Below, piece after piece: positions 45,775 through 58,078 of a stretch of 64,000 nt of DNA; within the stretch, counting starts at the first letter, position 1, and every line of letters starts with the position of its first letter. A program made the position numbers and the translations under genes. The stretch spans positions 11,065,316 to 11,129,315 of the forward strand of contig JACAXG010000008.1 in NCBI GenBank assembly GCA_018881555.1, in the 5' to 3' direction. The DNA is from Amblyornis subalaris (lineage: Eukaryota; Chordata; Aves; Passeriformes; Ptilonorhynchidae). Below the pieces are notes generated by a model, which ran no database searches, had not been told where the DNA came from, and saw nothing but the letters and a program-made list of their open reading frames with translations.

Positions 45775-46801
45775 AGAAGGTGCTGAGGCCAGCAAGGATC
45801 TGCAGTTGCTCTGGTCCCTAGAGCTCAAATTTTCCAAGAATTAAACATTTGCCTGAACAACACAAAAAGATACACAGGAAGCAAGACGACAGGCTACCTT
45901 AAATCCATGAGCTCTTTTCTTTTTCCAGGCTGTTCACAACTAATAGTCTATCTTTCATCTCATCCTAAAATAAGAGAATAAGCCTTAGAGGATTAAGCTA
46001 TAAACTTCTGAAAGCTTTCTGTAGCCCTCTGTTGCAACAAGGGGTTTGTTTCCTTTTCTCAAAAGCAAAGAAGGAAATCAATATTTGGACAGAGAAGGCA
46101 CATTCCAAAGGACAATCTTCTTAGCTGCTGCAGTGTCACCCTTGTTGAGTCTCTCCAACGAAGGAGATCACCATGGTAAGCAGAAGTCAGCTNCTCAAAC
46201 ATTCAGACAAGCCAAAGTCTTCAAGTGGAAATAGGTTGTTCATGAGCAGCAGAAATGAACTCACTTGGATTCCTCCAGGTTCATGTCTCTAAGTTAAGTT
46301 TCTCTGTGACCAAACTCACGTCTAATAAAGAGTGAGTCGATATCCTTCCCCACGCACAAGCACCACTGGGGTCCCTTCCCTCCACCTAATTGCCTGCTTT
46401 CACAAGGTATACAGGAACTTATTACTTCAGAGCCTTTGTGCCTTCTGAGGAACATCACTGCAACTCACCAGCAGGTTTAGAGTGAGCAGAAAGTGGGACA
46501 GAAACCAGGCTCATGGATGAACAACATGGTTACATGGTGAGTCCCATTTCCTTTACCAGGGTAAACTGCAGACAAGGCTTGGGGGGAGCCCCATATTCAG
46601 GGGAAGTGCTGGCACACTGAACCCAGAACAGTGTCACTTGTGACACCTGAGCAGGCTCTGCCCTGCTCTCCAGGGTCTGCTCTGTATATGGCAAAGCTCC
46701 TGACCTACCAACATCTGTTCAGTTTTTATACAAAGCAAGTCAGGCTTTGTAAGGCAGTACAACATCTTTGTTGACATTTCAGTCCCTCAGAGAGAAGCTC
46801 T
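45775..46801. other. Noncoding stretch, nothing recognised
   Basis: No exon, repeat or RNA recognised. Confidence 0.35.
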
Positions 46802-46838
46802 CCTTTGGCTGTGTGTCAGCCACCTTTGGCTGTGTCAG
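46802..46838 (+). repeat. Tandem duplication, about 21 bp x 1.8
   Basis: CCTTTGGCTGTGT starts at 46802 and again at 46823. The second copy lacks two bases of the GTGTGT run. A local duplication. Confidence 0.65.
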
Positions 46839-48502
46839 AAAATAGTGCATAGCCTGTTCTCTCAAGCAAAGCCGTTTGCCTGTGCAAAGGTTCCCAGCAA
46901 ACAGACAGGAGGTGGCAGCTTGAGAAAGGAGACCTGGGATCACTGCACACAATCTCACCTTTTATTATTTATCCACATTTACTGAACACAGCCTGGCTCT
47001 AATCCATCAGTACAAGAAACCTGCTAACACACCCACCTGACTGGAGAGACTTTGCTGCGTTTTATGGAGTTCTATTGTAGCAAATGTCAAGGCTCAGAAA
47101 AATGAGAAGGCACTAGGAAGCATCTCACACAGCCTGGGCTCTCTCCCAACCAGCACATATTTGATACTGGATTCAATAAGGAACTTGAGAGCATTCTGTT
47201 GTCTCAAGTTCACATCATAGCTTTGTGTGCACACAAGCCACCCATGAGCAGCAGCAAGAACAAACTATGACTTTCACATTTAATAGCTTCCAAAACACTT
47301 CTTGTTTTTGAACCAAGTGGCAGCCCACGTGCCTCAAGACATCTGCTAAAGACTGGAAAGAGAGGAATGCATTAGAGCATTACACCAGGTCTACCTTCAG
47401 CAATGAACCTGCTTCTGCTCCAGAGGTCAGTCTGGAGTCTATACGAGCTTTAGAGCTCTAAGGTTGGCTTTTGCAGAACAATACACTGATCACTGGTGCC
47501 ACACAACCTCTCCACAAAAATTTCTCCAGTGCACTCCAACTCTGTCGCAGTGCCTTCGTCGTGTCAGCTCAAGGCACACACAGCTGGGAACACTCCTAAC
47601 CTGGATCACAGCATCCAATGCATTTTTCAGTGGCTGTCTGCTTTTACAAGATTGGAGAAGAATTCCTGAGCCTCAGAATACTCCTGAACACACTTAGGCT
47701 TGGTACTAAGAGATGAAATACAACCTTGATGTGCCACAGAAAGTTAAACAGTACTGACAACATCCTAGGGCCCAGAAATACTACAGAGCTTGTTAAATGA
47801 TGATAATTCTAAGTAGGCCACATTTAGCACTACTGAAGACAAAAGTTTTCAATGGTTCCTGCTGATATGGCCTGAGGGAAACTCTTGTGTTCAAAGTCAC
47901 CAACTGGTGTACACCTGAACCCATGAGGAGACAGTGCCAGAGAGCCCAGAGGATCACTAGAAGTATCCATATAACTTCCCAGCACACTATGTTTAGCTGC
48001 AGGCAGTGCCTCAAACGAAAGATACATTTCCTCCCTTCTTGCACCCATGAAAAGGAATCAGCAGAAGTTCTCAAACATGGAATTAAGATGGCATTGAGAT
48101 GGGAAAAACAAACAGTAATTCAGTCTCCTTTTCAAATCCTTTGGAGAGATCAACAAGTCTCCTTATCATATCTATAACCAGATATTCTCCTATTCTGTCA
48201 AAGAACTTCTTTCATAAAGCTATCAAGTAGATAACTGAAACACACTGTATTACTTGCCCTGCTGCCTCACACAGAAGACAAAAACCTCAGTTCTTTCATA
48301 CTTGGAAACTTTTCGATATTTTTTTAATCTTATGCCAATATACTCCTCTAAATTGCAAGGTTTACAGTCCTATCAGCGAAGAGACTCTTGTGTAAGAGTG
48401 CTTTTTAAACAGCAGCTGAGCAGGGACCCATCACATAGCTGGGCCCTGCTTGTCTGAGCCCTTACAGGCAGCCAGAGAGAACCCACGAATCAGCTCGGTC
48501 CT
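46839..48502. other. Noncoding stretch, nothing recognised
   Basis: No exon, repeat family or RNA recognised. Confidence 0.35.
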
Positions 48503-48543
48503 GTAGCACTCTCCTATTTCCACAATAGTCAGGAGAGTGCTAC
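48503..48543. repeat. Perfect 13-bp inverted repeat with 15-base loop
   Basis: GTAGCACTCTCCT (48503-48515) and AGGAGAGTGCTAC (48531-48543) are exact reverse complements. Within the loop TATT and AATA can pair further. The stem does not extend outward beyond one G-U-type pair, so the hairpin is about 41 bases. It is the longest perfect inverted repeat I found. Confidence 0.75.
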
Positions 48544-51500
48544 GTAGAAAAACCTCAAGAACAGAAAGGAGGTGCTGTTAATATAACATCTAAAGAAGAA
48601 AGAGGTGTCCTAGACAGAAACTGAACTGCTTAAGTAGCTGTGTTAGGGCACTGCATAGTACTAAAAAGAGAATAAACTCAGAACAACTGCAAGTCATGAG
48701 CAGGAAACATCCTTCAGAAAACAAGACAGATATAAAAGTTTCACAGCAGTTTGGTCTGAATGCAAGAAGAAAAAATGTTGCAGCTATCATCTCTCTAAAT
48801 TTTAAGCTTGCTTTTTGTCCAGTTATCTGACTTCCTGAGGACATATATCGCGAACAAAACTCCAAACAAGCAGAAAGATTTGAAGATCCAGGAGTCTGTA
48901 CAGGTACAAGTAACTGTAACGGGAAGGTACCATCTCACACCTGGCAAAAGGACACTGTCACCTGCCAAAGGCTTGCATGGCCTGGATATGTGGGTGCTCC
49001 CTTCAGTTTTTAAGACAGTGTCCACAGCATACGAGTCACCACAACATTTGAAATCACTCTCACCCGCAAACTCAAAGAGGAATCCAGGGAACAAGAACAT
49101 GAAGAAAAAAAACATTCTCCATTTCCATATGAAACACTTAGAGCAGGTCAGGATTGAAGTACACGTTCCACAGAGAGGAAACTGAAATAATCACCGTGCA
49201 CAATTCAACCAATTCAGGATTTAAAAAAAAAAAAAAATTAAAAAATCATGATCTTCTTTCACCAATTCTAAATCCACCCTGAGAAAGGAACTAGGTACCT
49301 GCTGGGACACAAAAATGCTACCAGTGTAGTGGTGATTGCTCAGAGCTCCCAGCCCCCAATAAAAGAACAGTGTAATGGTGCTTCACTAACAGCCCAAACC
49401 AAGGAAACCTTAGCTGCCTGTTCCACAGCTCAGAGAAGTAACCCAACAGATGAGCTCCTCAGAAATATAAGCCAAGTCCTTGTGGGCAGCAAACATGGAC
49501 TGATAAGCCAAAGGGGAGAGAATGCAGAGGCAGATGGGCAGAGGTAATCGGAAATGACAGAAATATAAGCAGGCAGAGGGCAAGCAGAGTGCTTGAAGGA
49601 CAGAGGCAGAAGAGCTTAAATTTTACAGCATACAGGTATACGAAAAGTTAAATCAACAGCTTTTCAATACTTAAAAAAATCCTTCCCCCTAATATATGCA
49701 GGAAGCCAGCTGCTTGCAAAATGACCTTTAAACCCTACCTACCATGCCTTATTAGACTAATTCAGAGCTGGAGGTTGGCTGATCCTGAAATCCATTTATA
49801 CAGGACAAATAGGCATTCAGCAGGGACAAAGAGCAAACACATTGTCAAAATAATTTTGTCTGCATTTCTGCATGCACACTCAGGCTCAACTCAGTAGAGC
49901 AGCACTTCTCCAGCTTCAGAAACAAGAAGATACACCAGACATTGCAGCACTATCCTAACTCAAGGCTTCACTTCCTGCTTCCATTGCATTACAAAGGTAA
50001 CAAACTTTAATTATAACAAGTGTTGGCTTTCTGGACAGCTTCTGTGACTGCAGAGGTCTTTAAGAGCCTTTCACCAACTCTTAAAGGCCCCCAGTAAAGG
50101 TCTCTAACCAAAAAAAATGTTATAACAAAAAGAACATTTCTTGCCAACAGATAGCAGCAGCTGAGCTAACTCTAGCACTGTATTCAGATCACTGTAACAC
50201 ACCATCTTCAACTTGTCTTGTTCCTGTATTTGAAGCACTGGTGTCCAGAAAGGTTTGTTCAACTGGCTTGCAAAGGTCTAGCTAGGACTGAAAGCTTTAA
50301 ATTGTTTTGGAAGCATCACAAGTATGCCAGGAAATATCTCCAGACAAGGAGGCCTCTTGGGCAGACAGACAGTGTCACAGAGGGGTGAAAATCACAAACA
50401 ATTACTGCAGGCATGATGCAGAGAGAAACCTTCCCTTGAAGTTTGGATTTTTTAACAGATGAATGCTCCACAGCCTTGGACAGGGAGGCTCAGTGGAGAG
50501 AACAAACAATAGCAAACAGCATCAGGGCAACTTCTGCAAACCTCCTCCTCCAGCACGCCATAGTTCTGATGAGAGAAAAGGATTGGCTTCCCACTAATAG
50601 GAGGGCTCGTCCATCATTCACTAACTTCCCAAAGAAGGGCTAGTTAGAGCAGTCTTGCTTGCTTGAGAGCAACTCTTCCTCCACTGGATTGGGACCACTG
50701 CTACCCCAATAACCCCTGCACTTGTAGCCTACACAGACACATTCAGCTGAGTGGTGAAGGCTTTAAATCCCACTAGTCCTCAAGGTATTCAGCNCCAAGA
50801 CCTGCTACAAAAATACCTGATGGATGGTGCATGGAGACTGCAAACTGCACACAGCAGGAAACCATCCTGTGCAGACGAGGACCAACAAAGAGCATAACAA
50901 ATCTTTGGCTCCCCAGTTTGTCATGAAGACTTTGGCATTACTGATAAAATTTCCCAAGTTATAGCCAAGTTGTCAGAGAATGGATCTAACATTAGCACCG
51001 AAGTTATGGAAGTCAGGGCTACTTTGGAACTTCCTGGGAGTCTGAGAGCACTTGACCACTGACCTTGTGCTTCTAACCAGCAGTTGCTATCGACAGCAAT
51101 TTTTGTAGATCTGTTTCAATCTAACTTTAGCAGCAAAACACATAGTTTAAAAATTGGAAATAAACTTCTTTCTGTCCAAGACTGCTTGGTCATCAGTCTC
51201 CTGGAATTAATCTGAGTAAGAATTTCCACTTCCCACTTGCCAACACAGTGCTACAAATCTTTTGTGAAAAAAATCCGGCATTAAAACAGCCAGATGTATC
51301 ACAACACTCTCTCATCCCCAAGCAACTGTTTTCCATACTAGATAAGTCCAACTGAGTACAGTTCTCGGGAAAATGCTGCCTAACACATCATACAGAGAGC
51401 ACAGAACTAGAGCAACACGTTTGATCCATGTAGGTCCCACTAATTTAAGCCTGAAGAAAAATAATTTTTGAAAAGAAAGAGGGGGAAAAAAAAGAAATTT

Positions 51501-54500
51501 TAATACTCAACTTCTAGTGAGACTTTTCAGATACAGCCACTCAAAGACCACATAAGAGCATCAAGTCAGCTATGATGTCTCATTCCTGACCAGCTAACTC
51601 TTACGGTATTTTTATTGTAAAATTTTTTTAGACTGTTTTTAAACACTTTCAGGCAAACTAAGATTTAAAACAAGAACTGTAGCAAGACCACATTTTAGAA
51701 GTAACAAAATGCCAAATAATTCAACTTCAGAAATTGTAATGGCATACTGGCTTCTTTCGCTCTTTTACAGAAGTTGCTTTCAAAATAATCTGTAAAACAC
51801 ACATATTTAGATTAACTTTACCTGTAAGTATATCCGAAATCAGAACCATCAAGCAAGAAATTAGACTGAAAAACAATTATGCCTCACTTAACAACATCAA
51901 AACCCCCAAACAATCAAAAACCACAAAACCAAAAATAAATGTACATGGACTGGGCATTGAACTGTTAGACAACAAACTGTTTACGAGAAGAGAAATGCAG
52001 TCAGAAGTCCTCCTTCCAGATCAGGCAACGGATATAAGAACTTGAGAGGTCAAAGGTGATGCAGAATATGGACTAATTATCTCTGAAAGAGGAGCCTTGA
52101 AGCACAGCCAAGTGAGAACAGTTTTAAACTTATTTCTGCTCTTGTTTTCCTCAAAAATTATAGACTTCAGGAGGTTTGGGCTTTACAGGGACTGCAAAGA
52201 GCAGACAGAGAGAGGAATTTGTTCGTGTGGGTTAATAAGTGCTTACAACACACCAGGCTGTGGGGAACATCAGAGCTTCATGAAGTGCTGAGAGACAGAG
52301 CAAATAAAGAACTTATGCCTCCAGTTTCATAAATAGCAGGTACAGGCAGCAGACATTTCCATTTTAAGTAGACCAGCATTTTACTCTGGAACATGCCTCA
52401 TATATTAAGATGGTGGTTTATGTCCTTTCAGGCAGCTCTATATTTTTAGTTTATCCACCAGTGAACTCTTGAGGATATGAAGTGTTATGTATAGACCCAA
52501 GACTNGCAAGAACCTACAGCTGCTGCCTTGAAAATCATAACAATAACTGTTTCCATCCTTCATAATTAAAAGCAAAATATGGATCCTCTTCACCTTTGCA
52601 AATACCAGGTCAGGGTATGCCTGGGTACAGTTAATCCACCGCTCCTCTGTGTTTACGACTAAACAAACAGCAGCTGCCTGCAGCTTGCAGCTCTCCCCTG
52701 ACTCCCTTGTGGGGTCCATTTACTGAGTCATAAACTCCTCCAATAGTGTTATCACCACAGCATTTGCACAAATAAAGGTTGAAAGAGAGAAAGATTAAAA
52801 AAAAAGAGAGAATTGCCTTTACAGAGAAGGCAAGAGAAACCCTATTCAGATACGTTTGCTCTGAGCAAGGGCTGACTGACAAAGAAGATAGGCAGGGCAG
52901 GCATATACCTGGCTGAGCATAGCATCCTCCAGACAGGAAACACACAGATTTATCTGAAACTACAAACCCGAATTCCAGAAAGCTCAAACAACCCTAAAGC
53001 CGTCCAAGTTAGATATATTCTATTTCAAGTAGCACACCATGTGATAGATCTTCTCNATGAGGCTTCAACAGCTAAGATCTACCTCTGCAGAATCCCAGGG
53101 GGAGGAGAAATCCTGGCATTTCTCAAGTACAGATACAGACCTTGCTCTACCTCAACCAAACTTTCTTTCTCCAGCCACACACACTGACTGCTCCTCTCTA
53201 CCCCACTAAGTACACAACCTATCTATAAAGTACTTTGCAATGCATCAGAATGGAAACAACACTTTAGCAAGAGCCTGATAATCCAGAATGATCAGATACC
53301 TGCAATGCAGCCCATGGCATCCAACTCATCCCGAAGCTGTTTCTCTTAAGCAGGGAGAGATCCAGGTTGCAGAAATGAAAGCTCCTAGCAGGCCACGCTT
53401 CAGCAGGATCCAAAGTGCTGGAGCAAAACTGCTCCATCAGGATGGGACACTGCAGGAATACCTGCGGCATCCTCTCAGCAATCTAAGTCCCTGCCCACAG
53501 ACTAGAGACAAACTTCCAGCAGAGTTGTAATGCTTTGCTTTGTGTGCCAAAAGGGAACTGGGCTTTCACAGAGATCACTTGGAAATGTAAGCGCAATAAA
53601 TTGACCACATTCCTTTTTATTATAGTCAAGGGCAAAGCAGAATACAGACAACTCAAGGTTATGTTAAAAGTCTCCCTCCACCAGAATCCAGTCAATCAGT
53701 ATTTAGCAAGGGCTTGTTTGCACACAGCACAGTGACTCACAGCAAACGTGTGTGAATTTTCCCTGCACTTTCATTACAAACTCAGAACGTTCATATACAG
53801 AGAAACTCACTCTCCAGTTTATTGCTTTGTAATTTCCTTATGTAGACAAGCCCTAAAGCCTTGACAGAAGTAGGTTTACCTTTGTCTGTTATGAATAGCA
53901 GATTTGTGAGAAGCTGGACACAGAATAGGGAGAAAGAGTGCAGGTTTATGAATGGCTCCTAGCTCAATGTATACAGCTCCTATTGACAAGGGAATACACA
54001 TGTCTGAGTACACAGTTCCTGATAGCTTGGTTTGGCCAGGAGCTAGAGCACAAAAATTTCACCTTGGTCCTTCTGTGAAAGACAGGCACATAGAGATATT
54101 AAGGAAACCCCTGAAAAGATGGAATACATGCTCTTCACTAACATTTTTCTGCACACAGTTGCAGGAAGCAGGTTCTGTTTGAAATCTCAAATCACATTAA
54201 TATACGGTTACCAGAGGCCTCATTTTCCAAGTGGCAGCTGGTTGGAGATGCCCTGGTATAACCACCAATTACGTAACAAATAAACCAACTAAAATTCAAC
54301 GTAAATTCAGATTTGCCTATTGGTGTGAGCAGAATGCAAGGGAAGCAGAATGGGTCACAAACACTCTGAAAAGCTCGCATGTGAGGGCATATTTGCACAG
54401 AGGAGGGAAGTAATTCACTAATAGGACTCAGACTTTTTAAAACAAAATCTTTTTTTTTCCCCTTCCATCTGGGCTCAAACTAAGAAATTACATAGATTTT

Positions 54501-56434
54501 CACTGCCCACTCTCCTTTTCCTTCCATACCCCCTTCTCACTGGCTCGAGATAAAACCTTGGGGAAACAGCAGCAGCAATTTTCAATTCTCATTATCTAAC
54601 GGCAGCAGTAGCTCTTGGTGAAACTTGCGGTCAATAAACTACAGGCAATTTTAAAAGACACAATGGGAACTGCCCCTCCTACAGCTGTCCCATTATCCCA
54701 GCTTTTATTAGATTTAAAGCCAGCGATTTTTATGCTGTAGCTCAAGTTCTGCAGAGCCATGGAAACAGACCACCAGAAAAGATAAAACACTCCTAAATTA
54801 AACAGGAGCTATCACAGTAACACCCTCTGAAGTCAGAGAACTTCCACATGAGCAAAGCATAGGATGCAGCAAGGACTCCAGCGCCCAAAGGGGTCCACCA
54901 CTGCAGCGAGCCAACAGCGACGTGACCAGAACTCAACATTCAGGAAGGTATAAATGGAAAAGCTCACAAGCAGGTTAGGCAGGGCAAGTTGAAAGCGTGC
55001 TGGCTACAAAGGCAGACAACCAGAGCAGGATCCTGCTCCCATAACCATGAACGTCCCAGTACAGGCACCAACTTTGTACTTTGTACACTGGATGTGCCCC
55101 TCNCAAATGTCAGAGAGAAATACTCATCTCTGGCTGGCAATTCAGATGACTTTTTAGAATCAGATGCACCATGCTCTAGATGTGCCTATTTCTTTGTTGA
55201 CTACAAAAAGATGGCCCACTGGCCAGAAAATATACAAAACAGGTAACACTAGCTATACCCCTATAGTGCACTACAATAAAGTAACCTGTCCCAGGAAGAC
55301 GGGCTGTAGAGGAAACCAGTAGAAAATAAATTTCAAAACTCATCAAATGATGACCTGATATATTTGTTCATGGGGCAGAAATAACTGAGGGTGTATCTCA
55401 GCTCCTGGCTCAGAGATGTGTACAGCAACAGGCAAAGGGGAATGTGTGTCCAAAGGAACAGTCTCAAACCAACACAGTAAGTGGGAAGATGCAAAGAATT
55501 ATTCTCATCCACTGTAAGCTGTAATTTTCAGTCTAGAAATCTAGAGCTTGCTTTCTTTGAGTCTAATGTATCCCATGCCCTGGAGACACTTTTACCAGCC
55601 ATCAAGAGGAACTTGCAGAGAACCAGATGCTTCATTAAAGAATATTCACCAAGCCTTATAAAATCTTTAGTAAAAAGCAGAAGAACAAATCACCAGCATG
55701 CAAGAGAGCTGAAGTCACACATCCAGCTTTGGTTACATTTCCTCCTGCACTGGAAAACAAATTGTATTTTTTAAAAAAAGGTAAAAAATACCCAAGAAAT
55801 CAAGAGATTCTGGCCTTTCTTTTCCACATTCCTCCAACCTGAATTTCCTGAATGAGGAATGCGTGAGACAAAGCCATTTGGTATAAGATGCTAATTTAAA
55901 CTTAAAGAAAAATAACAGCTTAAAAAGCGGAAGGGAGGAGGGAGTTTTAATCCTACATGATAAAACAAAACAGCTTGTGATTGCTACATGTATCTCAGGA
56001 GTCAAGAAGTCAGTAAGAGCAGTGAGACAAATTGTCAGTTTGAGCTGTCCTGGGACAAAAGGAAACTACAGAAGACATACTGCCTTACAAAAGTTTGTTT
56101 TGAATTTGTACTTGCAGAACCCTCTAGTGCCTATTTCTACCTGCAAGGTGTTAGTTACCTATTCCTTAGTCTCTCAAGCCTCTACTTACAACATAGCCTT
56201 TCTGTCACATTGTCATCACCCATAACAAATTAATGTCCTATGCACTTCTCTTTCCAGGTAGTTTCTAATAACAGTAGGGGAGAAAATTTTTTAAGTTCTG
56301 AAGACTGAGAACGAAGACAACCAGACAACCCCCAGTTTTTGGTTTACAAAGAAAACCNAGCAAAAACTCCACCACCACGCAAATCCAAAAAAGATCCAAG
56401 TTATTAGGATCTTTCACTGCCCTCTGCTGTTGTC
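48544..56434. other. Long noncoding stretch, nothing recognised
   Basis: No exon, known repeat family or RNA gene recognised over about 7.9 kb. A 15-A run lies at 49223-49237. If the exon at 57943-58078 is the penultimate coding exon of CHCHD6, part of this could be its last intron or 3' end. No terminal exon or 3' UTR could be identified. Ns at 50794, 52505, 53056, 55103, 56358. Confidence 0.35.
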
Positions 56435-57070
56435 AGTCATTTAGCTTCCAATTTACTGTTTAATAATGTCGGGCTGGGGCTCAGGGCTGGCAGCGTCCCA
56501 GCCCCTTTCTCAGGCGGGTTGGAGCCGCAGCTTGCAAATATGCTGAAGTTTAATGCAATCTGTCTTCCTTGGTAATCACATTCCGCCCGCACTGCATGCA
56601 ATAAAGATGTATTGGTAAATGCATTTGCTAAAGATATACTCCACTGAAAAGGCTACAAGCCTGATTTAGAGGAGGCAACAAGGATAACAGAGGCTGGCAA
56701 TAGATGCACCAATGCTCTGCACACAGCAACTGGGGGCACGGATTGTGCAGCAGCAGCACAGGCACCACTTTACTTTAAAGCTGAGGAAGAAAAAGAAACC
56801 ACATGTTTTGGGAGCTGGGGACTTTAGAGATATCAGAGAAAAGCCCTTTCCCTGGCAGCTTTAACCTTGCTGATTTGCAGACATACAAAGACCTTCTTTG
56901 TAAACAGGAAGGAAAAAAATTCCACTAGGACTAGCAACAACATTTGGTCTAATATATCCTGACAATTTTCCCATCTCCTTCTGTCGGGCTTCTTCTGGGA
57001 GCCGGCTGGCAGCTTGTTTCATGTTATACTTAAATCAGGCATATAGCTTCCCCTCACAATGCTAATGCGA
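56435..57070. other. Candidate conserved noncoding cluster downstream of the CHCHD6 exon
   Basis: Two blocks. At 56440-56660: TTACTGTTTAATAATG near 56453, a CpG-containing core (GGCGGGTTGGAGCCGCAG near 56514), TTGCAAATATGC near 56533, and TGCATGCAATAAAG, GGTAAATGCATTTGC near 56594-56628. At 56935-57070: words such as GGTCTAATATATCC and CACAATGCTAATGCGAC. The density of OCT/HOX-like words with interspersed CpGs resembles a conserved enhancer, probably intronic. Confidence 0.35.
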
Positions 57071-57213
57071 CAGAGAAAGACTGCTTCCATGAAATATCCA
57101 CCTCTCTCCCACCCTTTGCTTTAGTAATCCCATGAGAGAAGTCTCAATTTTCTACTACCATCCTTTTCCCCAAATCCACCTTACTATATTCTCAGCACCT
57201 TTTGGAGAATTTT

Positions 57214-57618
57214 CTACTGCCTAAAAATAACCAGAAAAGCCTGCCCTTGAGGGACACCTGACCCAATGGCCCAGGACCATACCCTAGTTGTAATGTCCAA
57301 ATACTTCATTTTCTTTTCTCCTTCACTTGTTTCAATAGCCAGAAATTCTTCCAAGGTGCTGAGCAGCCACTGTCCTAAGGCATCAACAGAACCTACTGGG
57401 ACTCTGCATCTCAGAAGGAAGAGCCATAAGGTTTCTTGGCCTCCCACACAAGATGGACAGTTTTTAGAAGTGTGCGATTTTCTTAATAGACAGCAGCTTT
57501 GCCCAGTACAGAACCTTTCCCCACACAGCAATGGAAAGAAACAAGACCTCCAACTGCAAAGTCCCATAACAGGAGGATGTTTAGAGCCTGTGTTATGGAC
57601 ATCGTCAAAATGGATTTA
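57214..57618 (-). pseudogene. Possible decayed retroelement reverse-transcriptase tail
   Basis: A minus-strand frame stays open from a stop near 57618 to 57214. It contains C-x2-C (57448-57459) followed by an ET pair and a further Cys eight residues after the T (57406-57408). This recalls the C-x2-C-x(n)-ET-x2-H-x4-C zinc-knuckle-like tail after the reverse transcriptase of several non-LTR retrotransposons. The expected His is Leu here. The frame above the stop continues but is broken again near 57667, so any parent gene is dead. No reverse-transcriptase core is visible. It could equally be a chance frame in CHCHD6 intron. Confidence 0.18.
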
Positions 57619-57942
57619 CCTACCGTTTGCAGTATACAACATCCTAGAAGGCAAAACTAGCGAAAGTCATTCACTGCGAACCCTAGAANTATCAGTTCTG
57701 CTGTTTTGGTGGCAGCTCAGTACAACAGGATCCACTGATGGGAATGAAGTTGGGACATACCACAGTGTGACTGGAAAATGTGGTAGGAACGTGGGAAAAC
57801 AGATCCCAAGGAAAATTTGTCTCCTAAGAAGATTGCAATTTGACTAACAGATACCACAGCTCTCAAAAACACTTCTCAGAAGAAAACATCATGCAAAACA
57901 AGACAGCAAAGCCAGTCAGTACAACAAAGAAGCTTTTGTTAC

Positions 57943-58078
57943 CTTCTGAGCTGCACTAACACAGCGCTGATATTCCTTGGCCAGCTCCGAGCATTTGAGC
58001 ACTTCACGTTTGTTTTCTCGGTAGCACTTCAGAATTTCAGACTGCAGGTTTGAACAGACAGGATCAGTGTTCCTCCTC
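57943..58078 (-). CDS. CHCHD6: CHCHD6 (MIC25) CHCH-domain exon, partial gene
   Basis: This 136-base internal exon carries the C-terminal CHCH domain of a MICOS-complex subunit that helps hold mitochondrial crista junctions at the inner membrane. After one split-codon base it encodes 45 codons with a perfect twin CX9C: cysteines at exon residues 8, 18, 29 and 39, spaced 9-10-9. In this family these form two disulfides through the MIA40 import relay. YQRCVSAAQK and EVLKCS resemble CHCHD6 more than paralogue CHCHD3, whose tail continues past the last Cys as NHAKQSMLEK. A CT-rich tract and CAG precede it (minus strand) and AAG/GTAACA ends it. Human CHCHD6 ends within a couple of residues of this point, so the last exon should add only a few codons. 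Upstream exons and the last exon were not found. Unspliced reading would add eight codons and stop at 57916. Confidence 0.88.

Noticed and set aside
57266..57847. 193-codon plus-strand frame opposite the retroelement-like frame
   Set aside because: Antisense overlap with the minus-strand frame and no protein resemblance; contains an N.
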